Positions 25,072 through 33,599 of a stretch of DNA of 64,000 bases are shown piece after piece. The translations under genes and the position numbers were made by a program. Within the stretch, counting starts at the first letter, position 1, and every line of letters begins with the position of its first letter. Source of the DNA: Alicyclobacillus sp. SP_1 (GTDB lineage: Bacteria > Bacillota > Bacilli > Alicyclobacillales > Alicyclobacillaceae); assembly GCF_024706985.1 (NCBI RefSeq), contig NZ_JAMCCX010000039.1:1-64000 (forward strand). Reading direction: 5' to 3'. Under the pieces are notes generated by a model. That model was not told the DNA's origin. It made no database searches and was given only the letters and a program-made list of their open reading frames with translations.

Positions 25072-27213
25072 TCAATTCGCGGGTCTTGCATATCGCTTTG
25101 GATAGGTTTTCAGACCAACGGACGGATGGCACATGACCGTCAGCTCCACTTCTTTGCCTTCCTCTCCGGCATGCACCTCGAGAACTACTCCTTGTCCGTA
25201 TTGAGGATGCGCTACACGGTCTCCCGGAACAAATGAATAGAGTGCGTCATTCGTCAGCGCCACGCGCTGCACCAGCGACTCCGGCAACTCCTGAAGAAAA
25301 CGTGATGGCTCGCGGAGCGAAATTTGTCCAAAGACCGACCGCTCCGAACAGTGCGTCAGATGCAGTTTGTCTTTCGCTCTCGTGATGGCAACGTAACAGA
25401 GATTGCGCTCTTCTTCAATGCCGCGGTCATCGTCCATCGAGCGGACATGCGGAAACAGCGTCTCCTCCATGCCAACTAAAAATACGGTGTGGAATTCCAG
25501 CCCTTTGCTTGCATGAACGGTCATCAAACGTACACTATTCTGCTCTTTGCCTTTGTCCTTGTCGACATCACTGAGCAGAGACACCTCTGCCAAGAACTCC
25601 GACACAGTGCCACCCCGGCGTCTGTCAAAAGATTGCGTGACGTTCAACAACTCGTCGATGTTCTCGAGGCGCTGCACATCTTCCGATTTTCGACTTTGTG
25701 CGTACATCTCCCGATATCCGGTGCTGTGCAGGACCTCGGCGAGAAATTCCGTGACAGTCATACCCTCCATCCACAATGTCAATTCGAGCATTCTTTGTTG
25801 AAACTCTAAAGCTGCCTCTGCTGCTTTTTCCGTCAATCCTAATTCGCGTCCGCGTCCCAGCGCGTCCAGGACCGTGATGTTTTGCTCGTGCGCAAAATCG
25901 ATGACTTTACCCATCGCCCCGTCTCCAAGTCCGCGCTTTGGAGTATTGACGATGCGCAACAGCGAAATTTCGTCTTTCGGATTGACAAGAACTCGCAAAT
26001 ACGCAAAGACGTCTTTAATCTCGCGCCGATCGTAAAACGTCAACCCTCCGACAATGGTATAAGGAATTCCTGCTTTCATGAGCGCTTCCTCGAGAACTCG
26101 AGACTGCGCGTTGGCGCGGTAAAGAACCGCACAATCTCCAGGTTGTCCACCGTCTTTTACGTGCATGAGAATGCTGTCCGCGACATAGGTCGCCTCCGCT
26201 TCTCCGTCGCTGAATGAGGCAATAGTGATGGGTTCGCCACCATCGCGGACTGCGCGCAGGCGCTTGTCTTTGCGCCTCAAATTATTCTGTATGAGTGCGT
26301 TCGCTGCATCGAGAATCACCTGTGTGGAGCGATAATTGTTTTCCAGGAGAATGACCTTTGCTTCCGGATAGTCTTGCTCAAACCGCATCATGTTCTCAAT
26401 ATCTGCACCGCGCCAGGCGTAAATAGCCTGGTCTGAATCGCCGACTGCACAGAGATTCTGAAATTTGCCCGACAATAGCTTGACCAACTCATACTGGGCT
26501 CGATTGGTGTCTTGATATTCATCAATGTGGACATAGCGAAACTTGTCTTGATATTTGTCACGCACCTGTTCATGCTCATGAAGCAAACGAACCGTGAGCC
26601 CAATCAAGTCGTCGAAGTCCATGCTCGAAGCGGCAAAAAGCCGGCGCTGATAAATAGGGAAAACGTCCCGGGCGACCACTTCCGCTAAGTTTTTCGAAGC
26701 ATTGGCAACAGGCAGAGAGCTTTCTGAACGAAGCTCATTTTTCCAGCGAGAAATGGCGAAGTGGACTGCAGCGGGATCGAACTTTTTCGGGTCGTAATGA
26801 AGGTCGAGCATCGCTTGAGAAATAGCTGTCCGCTGGTCCTCTGCATCGAGAATGGTGAAATTGAGGTCATACCCTAAACGGTCACCATCCCGGCGCAAAA
26901 TCTTGACGCATACCGAATGGAACGTTCCCATCCACAGGTCACTGGCTGCTTTTCCAACCAATTGCTGCACGCGCTGCTGCATTTCCTTCGCTGCTTTGTT
27001 GGTGAACGTGATGGCCAGTAAATGGTGCAAGGGCACGCCTTGATGCAAGATGAGATGGGCAATCCGGCGTGTGAGCACGCTCGTCTTGCCACTACCAGCG
27101 CCGGCAACGACCAAAACTGGACCGTCCACGGTCTCGACGGCTAGTCGTTGTTCTCGATTCAGTCCGCGCATCAACTCAGACGGAGACATCGCTTCCCGCG
27201 CATCTGCTTTCAT
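25072..27213 (-). CDS. pcrA: ATP-dependent DNA helicase, UvrD/PcrA type
   Basis: Superfamily 1A 3'-5' DNA helicase essential in Gram-positive bacteria, acting in repair, replication restart and removal of RecA or RNA polymerase conflicts. Motif I is GAGSGKT at residues 38-44. Further motifs are TFTNKAAKEM (Ia), DEYQDTN (II), GDSDQAIYAWRGA (III), YRSTQVI (IV), VRLMTVHASKGLEF (V) and VAITRAKDKL (VI). The C-terminal Tudor-like domain begins FVPGDRVAHPQYGQG. The 713 residues fit the family. There is no ligA or pcrB gene next to it, unlike in B. subtilis. The start ATG at 27213 has a gagtggcg site only. Downstream is a small membrane protein, upstream a hairpin and an acyl-CoA synthetase. Confidence 0.97.
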   Translation of the reverse strand: MKADAREAMSPSELMRGLNREQRLAVETVDGPVLVVAGAGSGKTSVLTRRIAHLILHQGVPLHHLLAITFTNKAAKEMQQRVQQLVGKAASDLWMGTFHSVCVKILRRDGDRLGYDLNFTILDAEDQRTAISQAMLDLHYDPKKFDPAAVHFAISRWKNELRSESSLPVANASKNLAEVVARDVFPIYQRRLFAASSMDFDDLIGLTVRLLHEHEQVRDKYQDKFRYVHIDEYQDTNRAQYELVKLLSGKFQNLCAVGDSDQAIYAWRGADIENMMRFEQDYPEAKVILLENNYRSTQVILDAANALIQNNLRRKDKRLRAVRDGGEPITIASFSDGEAEATYVADSILMHVKDGGQPGDCAVLYRANAQSRVLEEALMKAGIPYTIVGGLTFYDRREIKDVFAYLRVLVNPKDEISLLRIVNTPKRGLGDGAMGKVIDFAHEQNITVLDALGRGRELGLTEKAAEAALEFQQRMLELTLWMEGMTVTEFLAEVLHSTGYREMYAQSRKSEDVQRLENIDELLNVTQSFDRRRGGTVSEFLAEVSLLSDVDKDKGKEQNSVRLMTVHASKGLEFHTVFLVGMEETLFPHVRSMDDDRGIEEERNLCYVAITRAKDKLHLTHCSERSVFGQISLREPSRFLQELPESLVQRVALTNDALYSFVPGDRVAHPQYGQGVVLEVHAGEEGKEVELTVMCHPSVGLKTYPKRYARPAN

Positions 27214-27241
27214 TCCATCGCCACTCCTTGCTCACCCTGAC

Positions 27242-27266
27242 TCTAGAGGCTCTGCGAGCCTCTAGA
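27242..27266. terminator. 11-bp perfect hairpin between acyl-CoA synthetase and pcrA
   Basis: Inverted repeat TCTAGAGGCTC / GAGCCTCTAGA with a 3-base loop, lying 43 bases past the synthetase stop and 28 bases before the pcrA start. The stem is strong but no U run follows on the minus strand, so it may be a Rho-independent terminator of reduced strength or a processing site. Confidence 0.5.
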
Positions 27267-27309
27267 ATAGCACGCGGTCGCGACGATGAGAAGAAGCTAG
27301 AAGTCCCAT

Positions 27310-29178
27310 TTAGCCTTCGGCGCTTTGGCTCTCTGCCTGTTCATACATGTGCTGAATCGCGTCTGAGTACGCAGCCAGAATCTGCTTTCCACGTGGTTTG
27401 AGCGTCGGCGTGAGCAACCCGTTGTCGATGCTGAATGGCGCATCGGCGAGTAGAATTTTTTTCGGTCGTTCAAAGTTCGCGTACGATGCCGTGCGCGTGC
27501 GGACTTCTGCTTCCAGCAGATCCATCACCGCCTTGTTGGTCGACCAGAGCTCTCTCGCCACATTCACACCGAGCTGCTTCAAATAAGTTTCTATGGCCTC
27601 TTCGGCTGGCGCAATCAAAACCGTCACAAACTTGCGGTTTTGGCCGAGCAAAAGAGCATAGTCGATATAAGGACTTTGCATGATGTCGCTTTCCAAAGGA
27701 GCAGGAGTGACTTTCTTACCGGTGGAGAGAACTAAAAGATTTTTCTTGCGGTCGACAATTTTCAGGTACCCATCCGTGTCTAATTCGCCAATATCTCCCG
27801 TCTTCAACCATTCCCCGTCAAACGCTTCAGCCGTCGCCGCCTCATCCAAATAATAGCCGGAGGTGACGCTCTCCCCGCGCACCAACAATTCACCGTCGCT
27901 GGCAAAGCGAATGTCTACGTTGGGAATGACTTTGCCAACCGTGCCAAGCCGCGGCGCTTCGGCTGAGTTGACGGCGACCACCGGCGAAGTCTCGGTCATG
28001 CCGTAACCTTCGACCGTGACCACTCCCGCCGCCATCATAAATTGCCCAGTCTGCCGCGCCATCGGCGCGCCGCCTACCACCACGAAGCGAATTCGCCCGC
28101 CCAGAGCGGCGCGGATGCGCGAGAGTACAGCGCGATCGTACAGAGAAAACCACATCCCTTGAGGCTTTCCATCCACGCGCACTGCAGCGCCGTTGCGAAC
28201 GGCCCGCTCAAACAAAGCATGTTTCCACTTCGACTGCAGCGCCTCTTTGCGCGCTGCCTCTTCGACTTTTTCCAGGAGACGTGGAACCGTGGTCAGAATG
28301 GTCGGCGGCATCAGGAGAAAGTCTTCCGACATGTACCGAAATCCTCGCGAGTAAACTATCTGGGCACCAGCCATCAGGACCGCAAATTGTCCGCAGGTAC
28401 GCTCGAAAATGTGTGAGAGAGGTAGATAAGACAAGGTCCGATCCGTCGCTTGCAACGGCACCACAGCGCGAATCCCGCTCAGGTTGGCGAGCAAGTTGGC
28501 GTGGCTTAACTGAACCCCTTTAGGAACGCCTGTGGTTCCCGATGTGTAGACAATGGTCGCCATATTCGTGCGTTGTAGGGCCTGCATGCGCTGCTCTATC
28601 AACGCTTCTGTGGCCGTCGATACGGTCTCGTTCAGCCAATCGGAGTAGAGTTGATAGTCTGCTGGCAGTGAAGGCGGAGTGACGATGGCTCCATCCAGCT
28701 GAACGATGAATTCACACAGCCCAACCTCTGCCCGAGCAGCCTCAGACACAACGTCGGTCGCCGATTCCGACGCGGCATAACGCTCCGCATTGAGGGCTTC
28801 CGCCAACTTCGCCAATTGTTTGGCGTTTTCGACAAAAATCCCACGCATACCAGAATGGCGCACAATGTGCTGCACCTGATTGCTCGGAATGCTTGGATAA
28901 ATAGGAACTGTCACCGCACCGACGGACAAAATGGCGAGATCGGCAATGGGCCACCAAGAACGGCCATCGGCGAGAATGCCGACACGGTCTCCAGCCTCCA
29001 CGCCTCGCTTCAACAATTGTCCGGCCACGCGCAGAACAGCGTCCCAAAACTCCTGATAGGAGTAGGTTTTGAATTCGTTTTCAGAAAGCATATCGGTGAG
29101 CGCTGGTGCATCTGGAGAAGCGAGCACTGTCCGCCGAACCAAATCTGGTAGAGATGTACATTCATCAGGCTGCTGCAT
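27310..29178 (-). CDS. AMP-dependent long-chain fatty acid-CoA ligase
   Basis: Adenylating enzyme of the ANL superfamily that activates fatty acids to acyl-CoA; 622 residues. The P-loop-like A3 motif is IVYTSGTTGVPKG near residue 212; A5 is GYGMTETSPV near residue 387; A7 is LKTGDIGELDTDGYLKIVDRKK near residue 471, with the catalytic Lys late in the chain. Overall length and the N-terminal Y-S-Y-Q-E-F region match long-chain (LC-FACS) types rather than short-chain enzymes. No beta-oxidation operon is adjacent, but an acyl-CoA dehydrogenase lies 2 kb to the left on the same strand. Start ATG 29178 has a gaggaggac site upstream. Divergent from the DJ-1-like gene. Confidence 0.94.
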   Translation of the reverse strand: MQQPDECTSLPDLVRRTVLASPDAPALTDMLSENEFKTYSYQEFWDAVLRVAGQLLKRGVEAGDRVGILADGRSWWPIADLAILSVGAVTVPIYPSIPSNQVQHIVRHSGMRGIFVENAKQLAKLAEALNAERYAASESATDVVSEAARAEVGLCEFIVQLDGAIVTPPSLPADYQLYSDWLNETVSTATEALIEQRMQALQRTNMATIVYTSGTTGVPKGVQLSHANLLANLSGIRAVVPLQATDRTLSYLPLSHIFERTCGQFAVLMAGAQIVYSRGFRYMSEDFLLMPPTILTTVPRLLEKVEEAARKEALQSKWKHALFERAVRNGAAVRVDGKPQGMWFSLYDRAVLSRIRAALGGRIRFVVVGGAPMARQTGQFMMAAGVVTVEGYGMTETSPVVAVNSAEAPRLGTVGKVIPNVDIRFASDGELLVRGESVTSGYYLDEAATAEAFDGEWLKTGDIGELDTDGYLKIVDRKKNLLVLSTGKKVTPAPLESDIMQSPYIDYALLLGQNRKFVTVLIAPAEEAIETYLKQLGVNVARELWSTNKAVMDLLEAEVRTRTASYANFERPKKILLADAPFSIDNGLLTPTLKPRGKQILAAYSDAIQHMYEQAESQSAEG

Positions 29179-29322
29179 GAGGGAAGTCCTCCTCGTAAAA
29201 TGCTCTGTATCTCTGATTAAAGCAGTTAAAATGACACTATGTCAAGGATACACAGCAAAGTCCCGAATGACAATTTGTGCCGAACCGTGTACCATGCTCT
29301 TAGACAAAGGTGGGGTGCGGGG

Positions 29323-29841
29323 ATGAAGGCTGCGTTGATGGCCTTGGAAGGTTGCTCTCTGTGGCAGACAGGGCAACTGGCGAGGGTTTTGGTGAAAAAC
29401 GATTGGCGAGTACGCACGCTGACGCTGCAGGGCTCTCCGATAGCCACGGATGGGGGACAGCGCATCGTCTCCGATGGCAAGCTGGAAGAAGCCGTCGCCA
29501 TGGAGTACAACATGGTCCTGCTCCCTGGTGGAGATTATGCGACCGCATCCGTATTCAATGCGCACGCGATGCGCTTCTTACGACAGGCTGATGGGCACAA
29601 CGCCTGGATTGCAGCCACCGGTAGAGGCGTGGCCTTGCTTGCCGCCGCCGGCATGCTGGGCGGCCTACGAGTCGCCGTGGACGAACCAACCAAGATAGCG
29701 TTTCCCACACTGTTCACAAACATGCGCTTGGTGATGGGCAAGGCGGCTGTGGACGGTAACATTGTCACTGCCCACGCAACGGCTGATGCCGAGGTGACAG
29801 AGGCGGTTGCCAAATACGTGCGACTCCTGACAACGCTGTGA
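29323..29841 (+). CDS. DJ-1/PfpI-superfamily protein lacking the nucleophile Cys
   Basis: A 172-residue single-domain protein with the class I glutamine-amidotransferase-like fold. The core strand and loop VLLPGGDYA near residue 68 and the nucleophile-elbow region WIAATGRGVALLAAAG near residue 98 are recognisable. At the elbow, where peptidases and deglycases of this family carry Cys in A-x-C-H-G, this protein has Thr followed by Gly-Arg-Gly. It is therefore probably not a Cys-dependent enzyme; a regulatory or binding role is possible. ATG 29323 is chosen for its AAGGTGGGG site; the frame could extend to 29239 but without a site. The next gene begins 10 bases downstream. Confidence 0.75.
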   Translation: MKAALMALEGCSLWQTGQLARVLVKNDWRVRTLTLQGSPIATDGGQRIVSDGKLEEAVAMEYNMVLLPGGDYATASVFNAHAMRFLRQADGHNAWIAATGRGVALLAAAGMLGGLRVAVDEPTKIAFPTLFTNMRLVMGKAAVDGNIVTAHATADAEVTEAVAKYVRLLTTL

Positions 29842-29850
29842 GAAAGGGTG

Positions 29851-30249
29851 ATGAAAGTGCGTAAAATGAACCTCATCTGGATTCTCCTCATTATTGCCGC
29901 GGTCATTTTCTTCCGTTTGCGCGTCACACCATCCATCGCGCTTCCCGAACACTTCACAAAACAGGGCAAAGAGGTGCTGATTCCGGTGCAACTCGCCGAC
30001 ATTCCGCTGAAGGGAGAGGCATGGGCTCTGTCGAAAAATTCGACTGGCAAGGTGTTTGTCAGCGCCTACAAAAACGACCGCGTGGTTCGCGTCTTCACGA
30101 GCAGCGGATTGGCCGAACGAGAACCGAGCGGCGTCAACTATGTAACGAACGGCACGATTCACCTAGGCCATGTGCTCTATCAAGCAACTTCGATTCACCT
30201 GAACGCGTCTGGAAAGTCGGGATACATTGTGTTCGAACCGGTCGCTTGA
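29851..30249 (+). CDS. Hypothetical membrane-anchored or secreted protein
   Basis: A 132-residue protein of unknown function. A basic start (KVRKMN) precedes a hydrophobic helix at about residues 7-22 (LIWILLIIAAVIFF), which could be a signal-anchor. The rest is soluble with strand-rich character and ends in a short repeat-like turn region; no cysteines are present. Start ATG 29851 lies close behind an aaaggg site; GTG 29848 and ATG 29866 are alternatives. It is probably co-transcribed with the DJ-1-like gene. I recognise no family. Confidence 0.65.
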   Translation: MKVRKMNLIWILLIIAAVIFFRLRVTPSIALPEHFTKQGKEVLIPVQLADIPLKGEAWALSKNSTGKVFVSAYKNDRVVRVFTSSGLAEREPSGVNYVTNGTIHLGHVLYQATSIHLNASGKSGYIVFEPVA

Positions 30250-30411
30250 CCAACCCGCCGTTTCCGGCGTGTCGCCTGTCTCGATAAATGAACCTTTGAG
30301 TCCTTTGGACTCTATCTTCTAGAACACCAGGCGGCTTCGTCGTTGCTCCTTGACCCCGTTCTGAGACTTCCGTATGAATTTCCTCGAAAGATACAAACTG
30401 GGGAGAGACGA

Positions 30412-30483
30412 AACAGGAGAACAGGAGAACAGGAGAACAGGAGAACAGGAGAACAGGAGAACAGGAGAACAGGAGAACAGGAG
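30412..30483 (+). repeat. Nine exact tandem copies of the 8-bp unit AACAGGAG
   Basis: Seventy-two bases made of nine identical octamers. Each unit contains AGGAG, a consensus ribosome binding core. The array lies just before the L,D-transpeptidase coding region, and the last AGGAG (30479-30483) is nine bases from the TTG start at 30493. Eight is not a multiple of three, so a change in copy number would shift any upstream reading frame that runs through the array. In the plus-strand frame through the array each 24 bases encode the octapeptide RRTGEQEN. Confidence 0.95.
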
Positions 30484-30492
30484 AACAAGACG

Positions 30493-31041
30493 TTGCCGAG
30501 ACACAAGCGCTGGACCGTGACCAAAAGTCTTCAAAACATCATAAACCAAAAAGAGAGTGGAAAGCTACGCACGCGAACGGGGGCGACCCTCGGTGCCTAC
30601 CTCGCGACTTGCTTTGCCACTCTCTTTTGCCCGATGGTCGCTGATGCGGCCGCCAGCCACAACGAAGCGCTGTGGATTGACGTTTCCGTCGCCAAGCAAA
30701 GGGTGTACATCCATCGCGGTCAGACCATTCTTGCGTCGATGCGAGCCTCCACAGGACGCGACGACGAGACGCCAAAAGGTCACTTCCACATTCAACGCGA
30801 ACGGGGAACCTGGTTTTACTCGAACTCTTACCAAGAAGGCGCAAAATATTGGATTTCCTTCAAAAACCACGGTGAGTTTTTATTTCACAGCGTTCCCATG
30901 GACAGACATCAGCACGTCCTTGCAGCGGGCGCCGCCGAACTCGGCTCTCCAGCGTCGCACGGATGCGTCCGCGTCTCCATTCCGGATGCGTTGTGGCTGT
31001 ATCAACACATTCCGGTGGGAACGGACGTGTACATTCACTGA
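30493..31041 (+). CDS. L,D-transpeptidase, YkuD family, secreted
   Basis: Peptidoglycan cross-linking or lipoprotein-attaching enzyme using a Cys nucleophile. From TTG 30493 the product is 182 residues. The signal peptide has a basic n-region (KRW, K, R, K) and a hydrophobic core at about residues 30-46, with predicted cleavage near VADAAAS. The YkuD catalytic domain fills the rest: strand motif ISFKNHGEFLFHS and the nucleophile motif SPASHGCVRV, whose His and Cys are intact, ending IPVGTDVYI. The longer open frame from 30343 runs through the AACAGGAG array and adds a repetitive 50-residue segment that would block a normal signal peptide. TTG 30493 is preferred because an AGGAG of the array sits nine bases upstream; GTG 30517 is an alternative. 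Confidence 0.82.
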   Translation: MPRHKRWTVTKSLQNIINQKESGKLRTRTGATLGAYLATCFATLFCPMVADAAASHNEALWIDVSVAKQRVYIHRGQTILASMRASTGRDDETPKGHFHIQRERGTWFYSNSYQEGAKYWISFKNHGEFLFHSVPMDRHQHVLAAGAAELGSPASHGCVRVSIPDALWLYQHIPVGTDVYIH

Positions 31042-31125
31042 AGTGCAGCTCGCCACTGAAGTCCGGCCTGCCACCGAAATGATACCTGCGGCGTACCTCC
31101 ATCGATGGCCCCCATCCAAACATGC

Positions 31126-32331
31126 CTAGTCTGGCTTCGCGAAAGCGCTCGGCTCACCTTCGACGCTGCCCACGGCAACATTCGCCAGCGTCTTCAGGGC
31201 GACATCATCCATCGGCGGATTGTGCAACCCGGCCCGGACGTCGCGATAGAGGCGTTCGAGCGTACCATCGCGAGACAAGCTCTTGGCGCCCACCACACGC
31301 ATGGCCAAATCGACGACTTCTATAGCCGTGTTGGTCGCTAGCACTTTAACGGCACCCAACTCCGGTCGGAGCGCACGCCGGTCTTCTGCGGACGCTTCGT
31401 CAAAGCGACGAGCGAGATCGTACATCAGCGTGCGCGCCGTCAGCAGTTTCAACTCCATCTGCCCGATTTTTTCCTCCACGTGTGGAACTTTAGCAATCGG
31501 ATGCGGCAGGCTGTTGGGCTGATACGTTGCCGCATAGCGAACAGCGATATCTCGCGCATGCATGGCGACCCCCAAGTAGCAAGCGGGAATGTGCAGCATC
31601 CAACCTCCGCCGTCCGCTCCACGCTTTGAGCGTTGCCCCGGAGCCAGCCGTGCCACGAGTCGATGCGCCGGGACAAATGCGCCGTCGAGAACGACATCGT
31701 GACTGCCAGTGGAGCGCATCCCCATCATGTTCCAGGTCTCAACAACATGAATGTCCTTCCGAGTGAGCAAAAATTCACCGATGTCGTCCGAATCGCGAAT
31801 GCCCGCAGTCACCAAAATCCAGTCGAGTTCCGGCGAGAGCGTGCTGAACGTTTTGCGCCCGCTGATTTCAAAGCCTCCATCGACCGCGCGCGCAGTCGTC
31901 TGGGGGCGGCCGCCGCGACTTGGACTGCCCGTCGCCGGTTCTGTCGCCAAGGAGTTGATGAGATACCCATGCTCAACCGCAGAGCGCGCCACCTCCTCAA
32001 AAAGCGCCGGTGGAAACGCCTGGCTTGAACGCAAATTGAGCAGCAATCCAACATGCCAGCCAATGGAAAGCGCGGTCGATCCGTCACCACGCGCCAAAGT
32101 CTCCTGATGGACCACCATTTCCTGTAAAGAGAGACCGAGCCCACCGAACTCTATCGGCGCAGTCCAACCAGGGTAGCCGAGATGTCGCAAATCGGCGATG
32201 TTTTCGTGCGGAAACGAGCCGTCCTCGTCGTGCTGCCGCGCTCGCAGAGAAAACTGTTCCGCCAGTTCACGAACGCGAAGCCGGCGGGCAGCTGCATCTG
32301 CACTCGGTACAAACCACTCCTCCCGATTCAA
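31126..32331 (-). CDS. Acyl-CoA dehydrogenase-family flavoprotein
   Basis: FAD-dependent oxidoreductase of the acyl-CoA dehydrogenase fold, 401 residues. The N-terminal helical part has [21 protein letters not shown]; the middle beta domain has [20 protein letters not shown] and [17 protein letters not shown]; the C-terminal helical bundle ends with a conserved [15 protein letters not shown] motif. The G-M-R-S-T-x-S and R-D-x-R-x3-H-N patterns resemble both true dehydrogenases and the DszC-type flavin monooxygenase branch, so the substrate is open. The TTG start at 32331 overlaps the stop of the upstream MFS gene in the sequence TTGA and follows GGAGG by nine bases. Last gene of a five-gene operon. 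Confidence 0.88.
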   Translation of the reverse strand: MNREEWFVPSADAAARRLRVRELAEQFSLRARQHDEDGSFPHENIADLRHLGYPGWTAPIEFGGLGLSLQEMVVHQETLARGDGSTALSIGWHVGLLLNLRSSQAFPPALFEEVARSAVEHGYLINSLATEPATGSPSRGGRPQTTARAVDGGFEISGRKTFSTLSPELDWILVTAGIRDSDDIGEFLLTRKDIHVVETWNMMGMRSTGSHDVVLDGAFVPAHRLVARLAPGQRSKRGADGGGWMLHIPACYLGVAMHARDIAVRYAATYQPNSLPHPIAKVPHVEEKIGQMELKLLTARTLMYDLARRFDEASAEDRRALRPELGAVKVLATNTAIEVVDLAMRVVGAKSLSRDGTLERLYRDVRAGLHNPPMDDVALKTLANVAVGSVEGEPSAFAKPD

Positions 32332-33599
32332 ACAGACCAACCTCCTTCCGGAACGCGTTGGCGCTCCTTAATGAACGAACTGCCGATGACTCCGCACAAA
32401 CTGAACGCCACTGGCACCAGAAAGGCCAAGACATAGGCGTGGGAAGCAGTTCCGTGAGATTTACCGAGATCGAACAATGCCCCAAAGAGAATGGGCAAGA
32501 GCACGGCTGACAAAAAGCCTCCCGTATTCGCGAAACCCGACGTCACGCCGGACCGGGCAGGTGGCGTCTGGTCGCGAATCACTGCAAACGTGAGTAGCGA
32601 CCCGCCAGAGCCAAAACCGAGCAAGAACATCAACGCATACGACACCCATCGAGGCGGATGGCCGTCAAACAGCGGCACCATCATCCAGGACAGACAGACG
32701 AGGACTTGGACGACGATGTAGGTGCCGCGCCGTGAACCGAGACGGTCGGTGAGCATACCCACAAACGGTCCACCGATTAGAGCTCCGATGAAGGACGCGA
32801 GCGTAAAAGTAGTCGCGGTCGCGCGACTAGCGTCATAGGTAGCGCGAAAAAAAGGGACCGCCCACAGCCCGACGAAACCGATATACGTCCCAACGGTCGC
32901 AAAGTGACAAAAAAACGTAGCCCACGCATTGCGGTCACGCACGACAAGACGCATCGTCTTACCAACAGGAACATACTCCAAATGCACGCCGGGCGCTTTG
33001 GAAGGCGCATCGGTTCGAATGACAACAAAGTTCGCGACGGCGGTCAACATCAAAAGGCCCGCCAGTACCACGAAAGGAATGCGCCAACCCTCGGCCGCCG
33101 TCCAAGCAGCAAAGGGAATGGTCGTCAGCAGGGCGCCAATGTTGCCTGCAGTGGACACAACGCCGAGTAACGCCCCGAATTGACTCGGCAGGAAGACCCT
33201 CGCGAGAATCAAGACGATGTTCACCCAAATCAAGGCATCGCCAAGACCCACCACTGCCCGGCCGACCAACAGAACAGCAAAGCTGTGCGCGGTTGCAAAG
33301 AGAAGGGTGCCCACACCATCCAAAAACACTCCGGCTGCAAGCAAGCGTTCGGGACGATACTTGTCGCCGGACAGGCCGACCGGAATTTGCAACAACATGT
33401 AGAGAAGGTATTGAATACTCGTCATCGTGCCGAGCACCGCCGCATTGACGTGGAACGTCTCCTTGAGCGTGCCCGACACCACTCCTGGACCAGTCCGCTG
33501 CATGTACGCCAGGAGGTACGACAGACTTAGCAAAAAAGCGATGAAGAACGGCCGTGACAGACGTAGGTTGCGCACTCCGCGGCCAATCTTAGAGTTCAT
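32328..33599 (-). CDS. MFS transporter
   Basis: Major facilitator superfamily permease of 423 residues with twelve predicted transmembrane helices in two bundles. The loop 2-3 motif [13 protein letters not shown] near residue 78 and the mid-chain [12 protein letters not shown] near residue 285 fit the family. The early stretch [23 protein letters not shown] resembles the ACS/organic-anion branch. The direction and substrate are not readable. It overlaps the end of the upstream M32 peptidase gene by 11 bases and the following acyl-CoA dehydrogenase by four. Within the operon an uptake role for an organic acid or amine is a plausible guess. Confidence 0.92.
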   Translation of the reverse strand: MNSKIGRGVRNLRLSRPFFIAFLLSLSYLLAYMQRTGPGVVSGTLKETFHVNAAVLGTMTSIQYLLYMLLQIPVGLSGDKYRPERLLAAGVFLDGVGTLLFATAHSFAVLLVGRAVVGLGDALIWVNIVLILARVFLPSQFGALLGVVSTAGNIGALLTTIPFAAWTAAEGWRIPFVVLAGLLMLTAVANFVVIRTDAPSKAPGVHLEYVPVGKTMRLVVRDRNAWATFFCHFATVGTYIGFVGLWAVPFFRATYDASRATATTFTLASFIGALIGGPFVGMLTDRLGSRRGTYIVVQVLVCLSWMMVPLFDGHPPRWVSYALMFLLGFGSGGSLLTFAVIRDQTPPARSGVTSGFANTGGFLSAVLLPILFGALFDLGKSHGTASHAYVLAFLVPVAFSLCGVIGSSFIKERQRVPEGGWSV

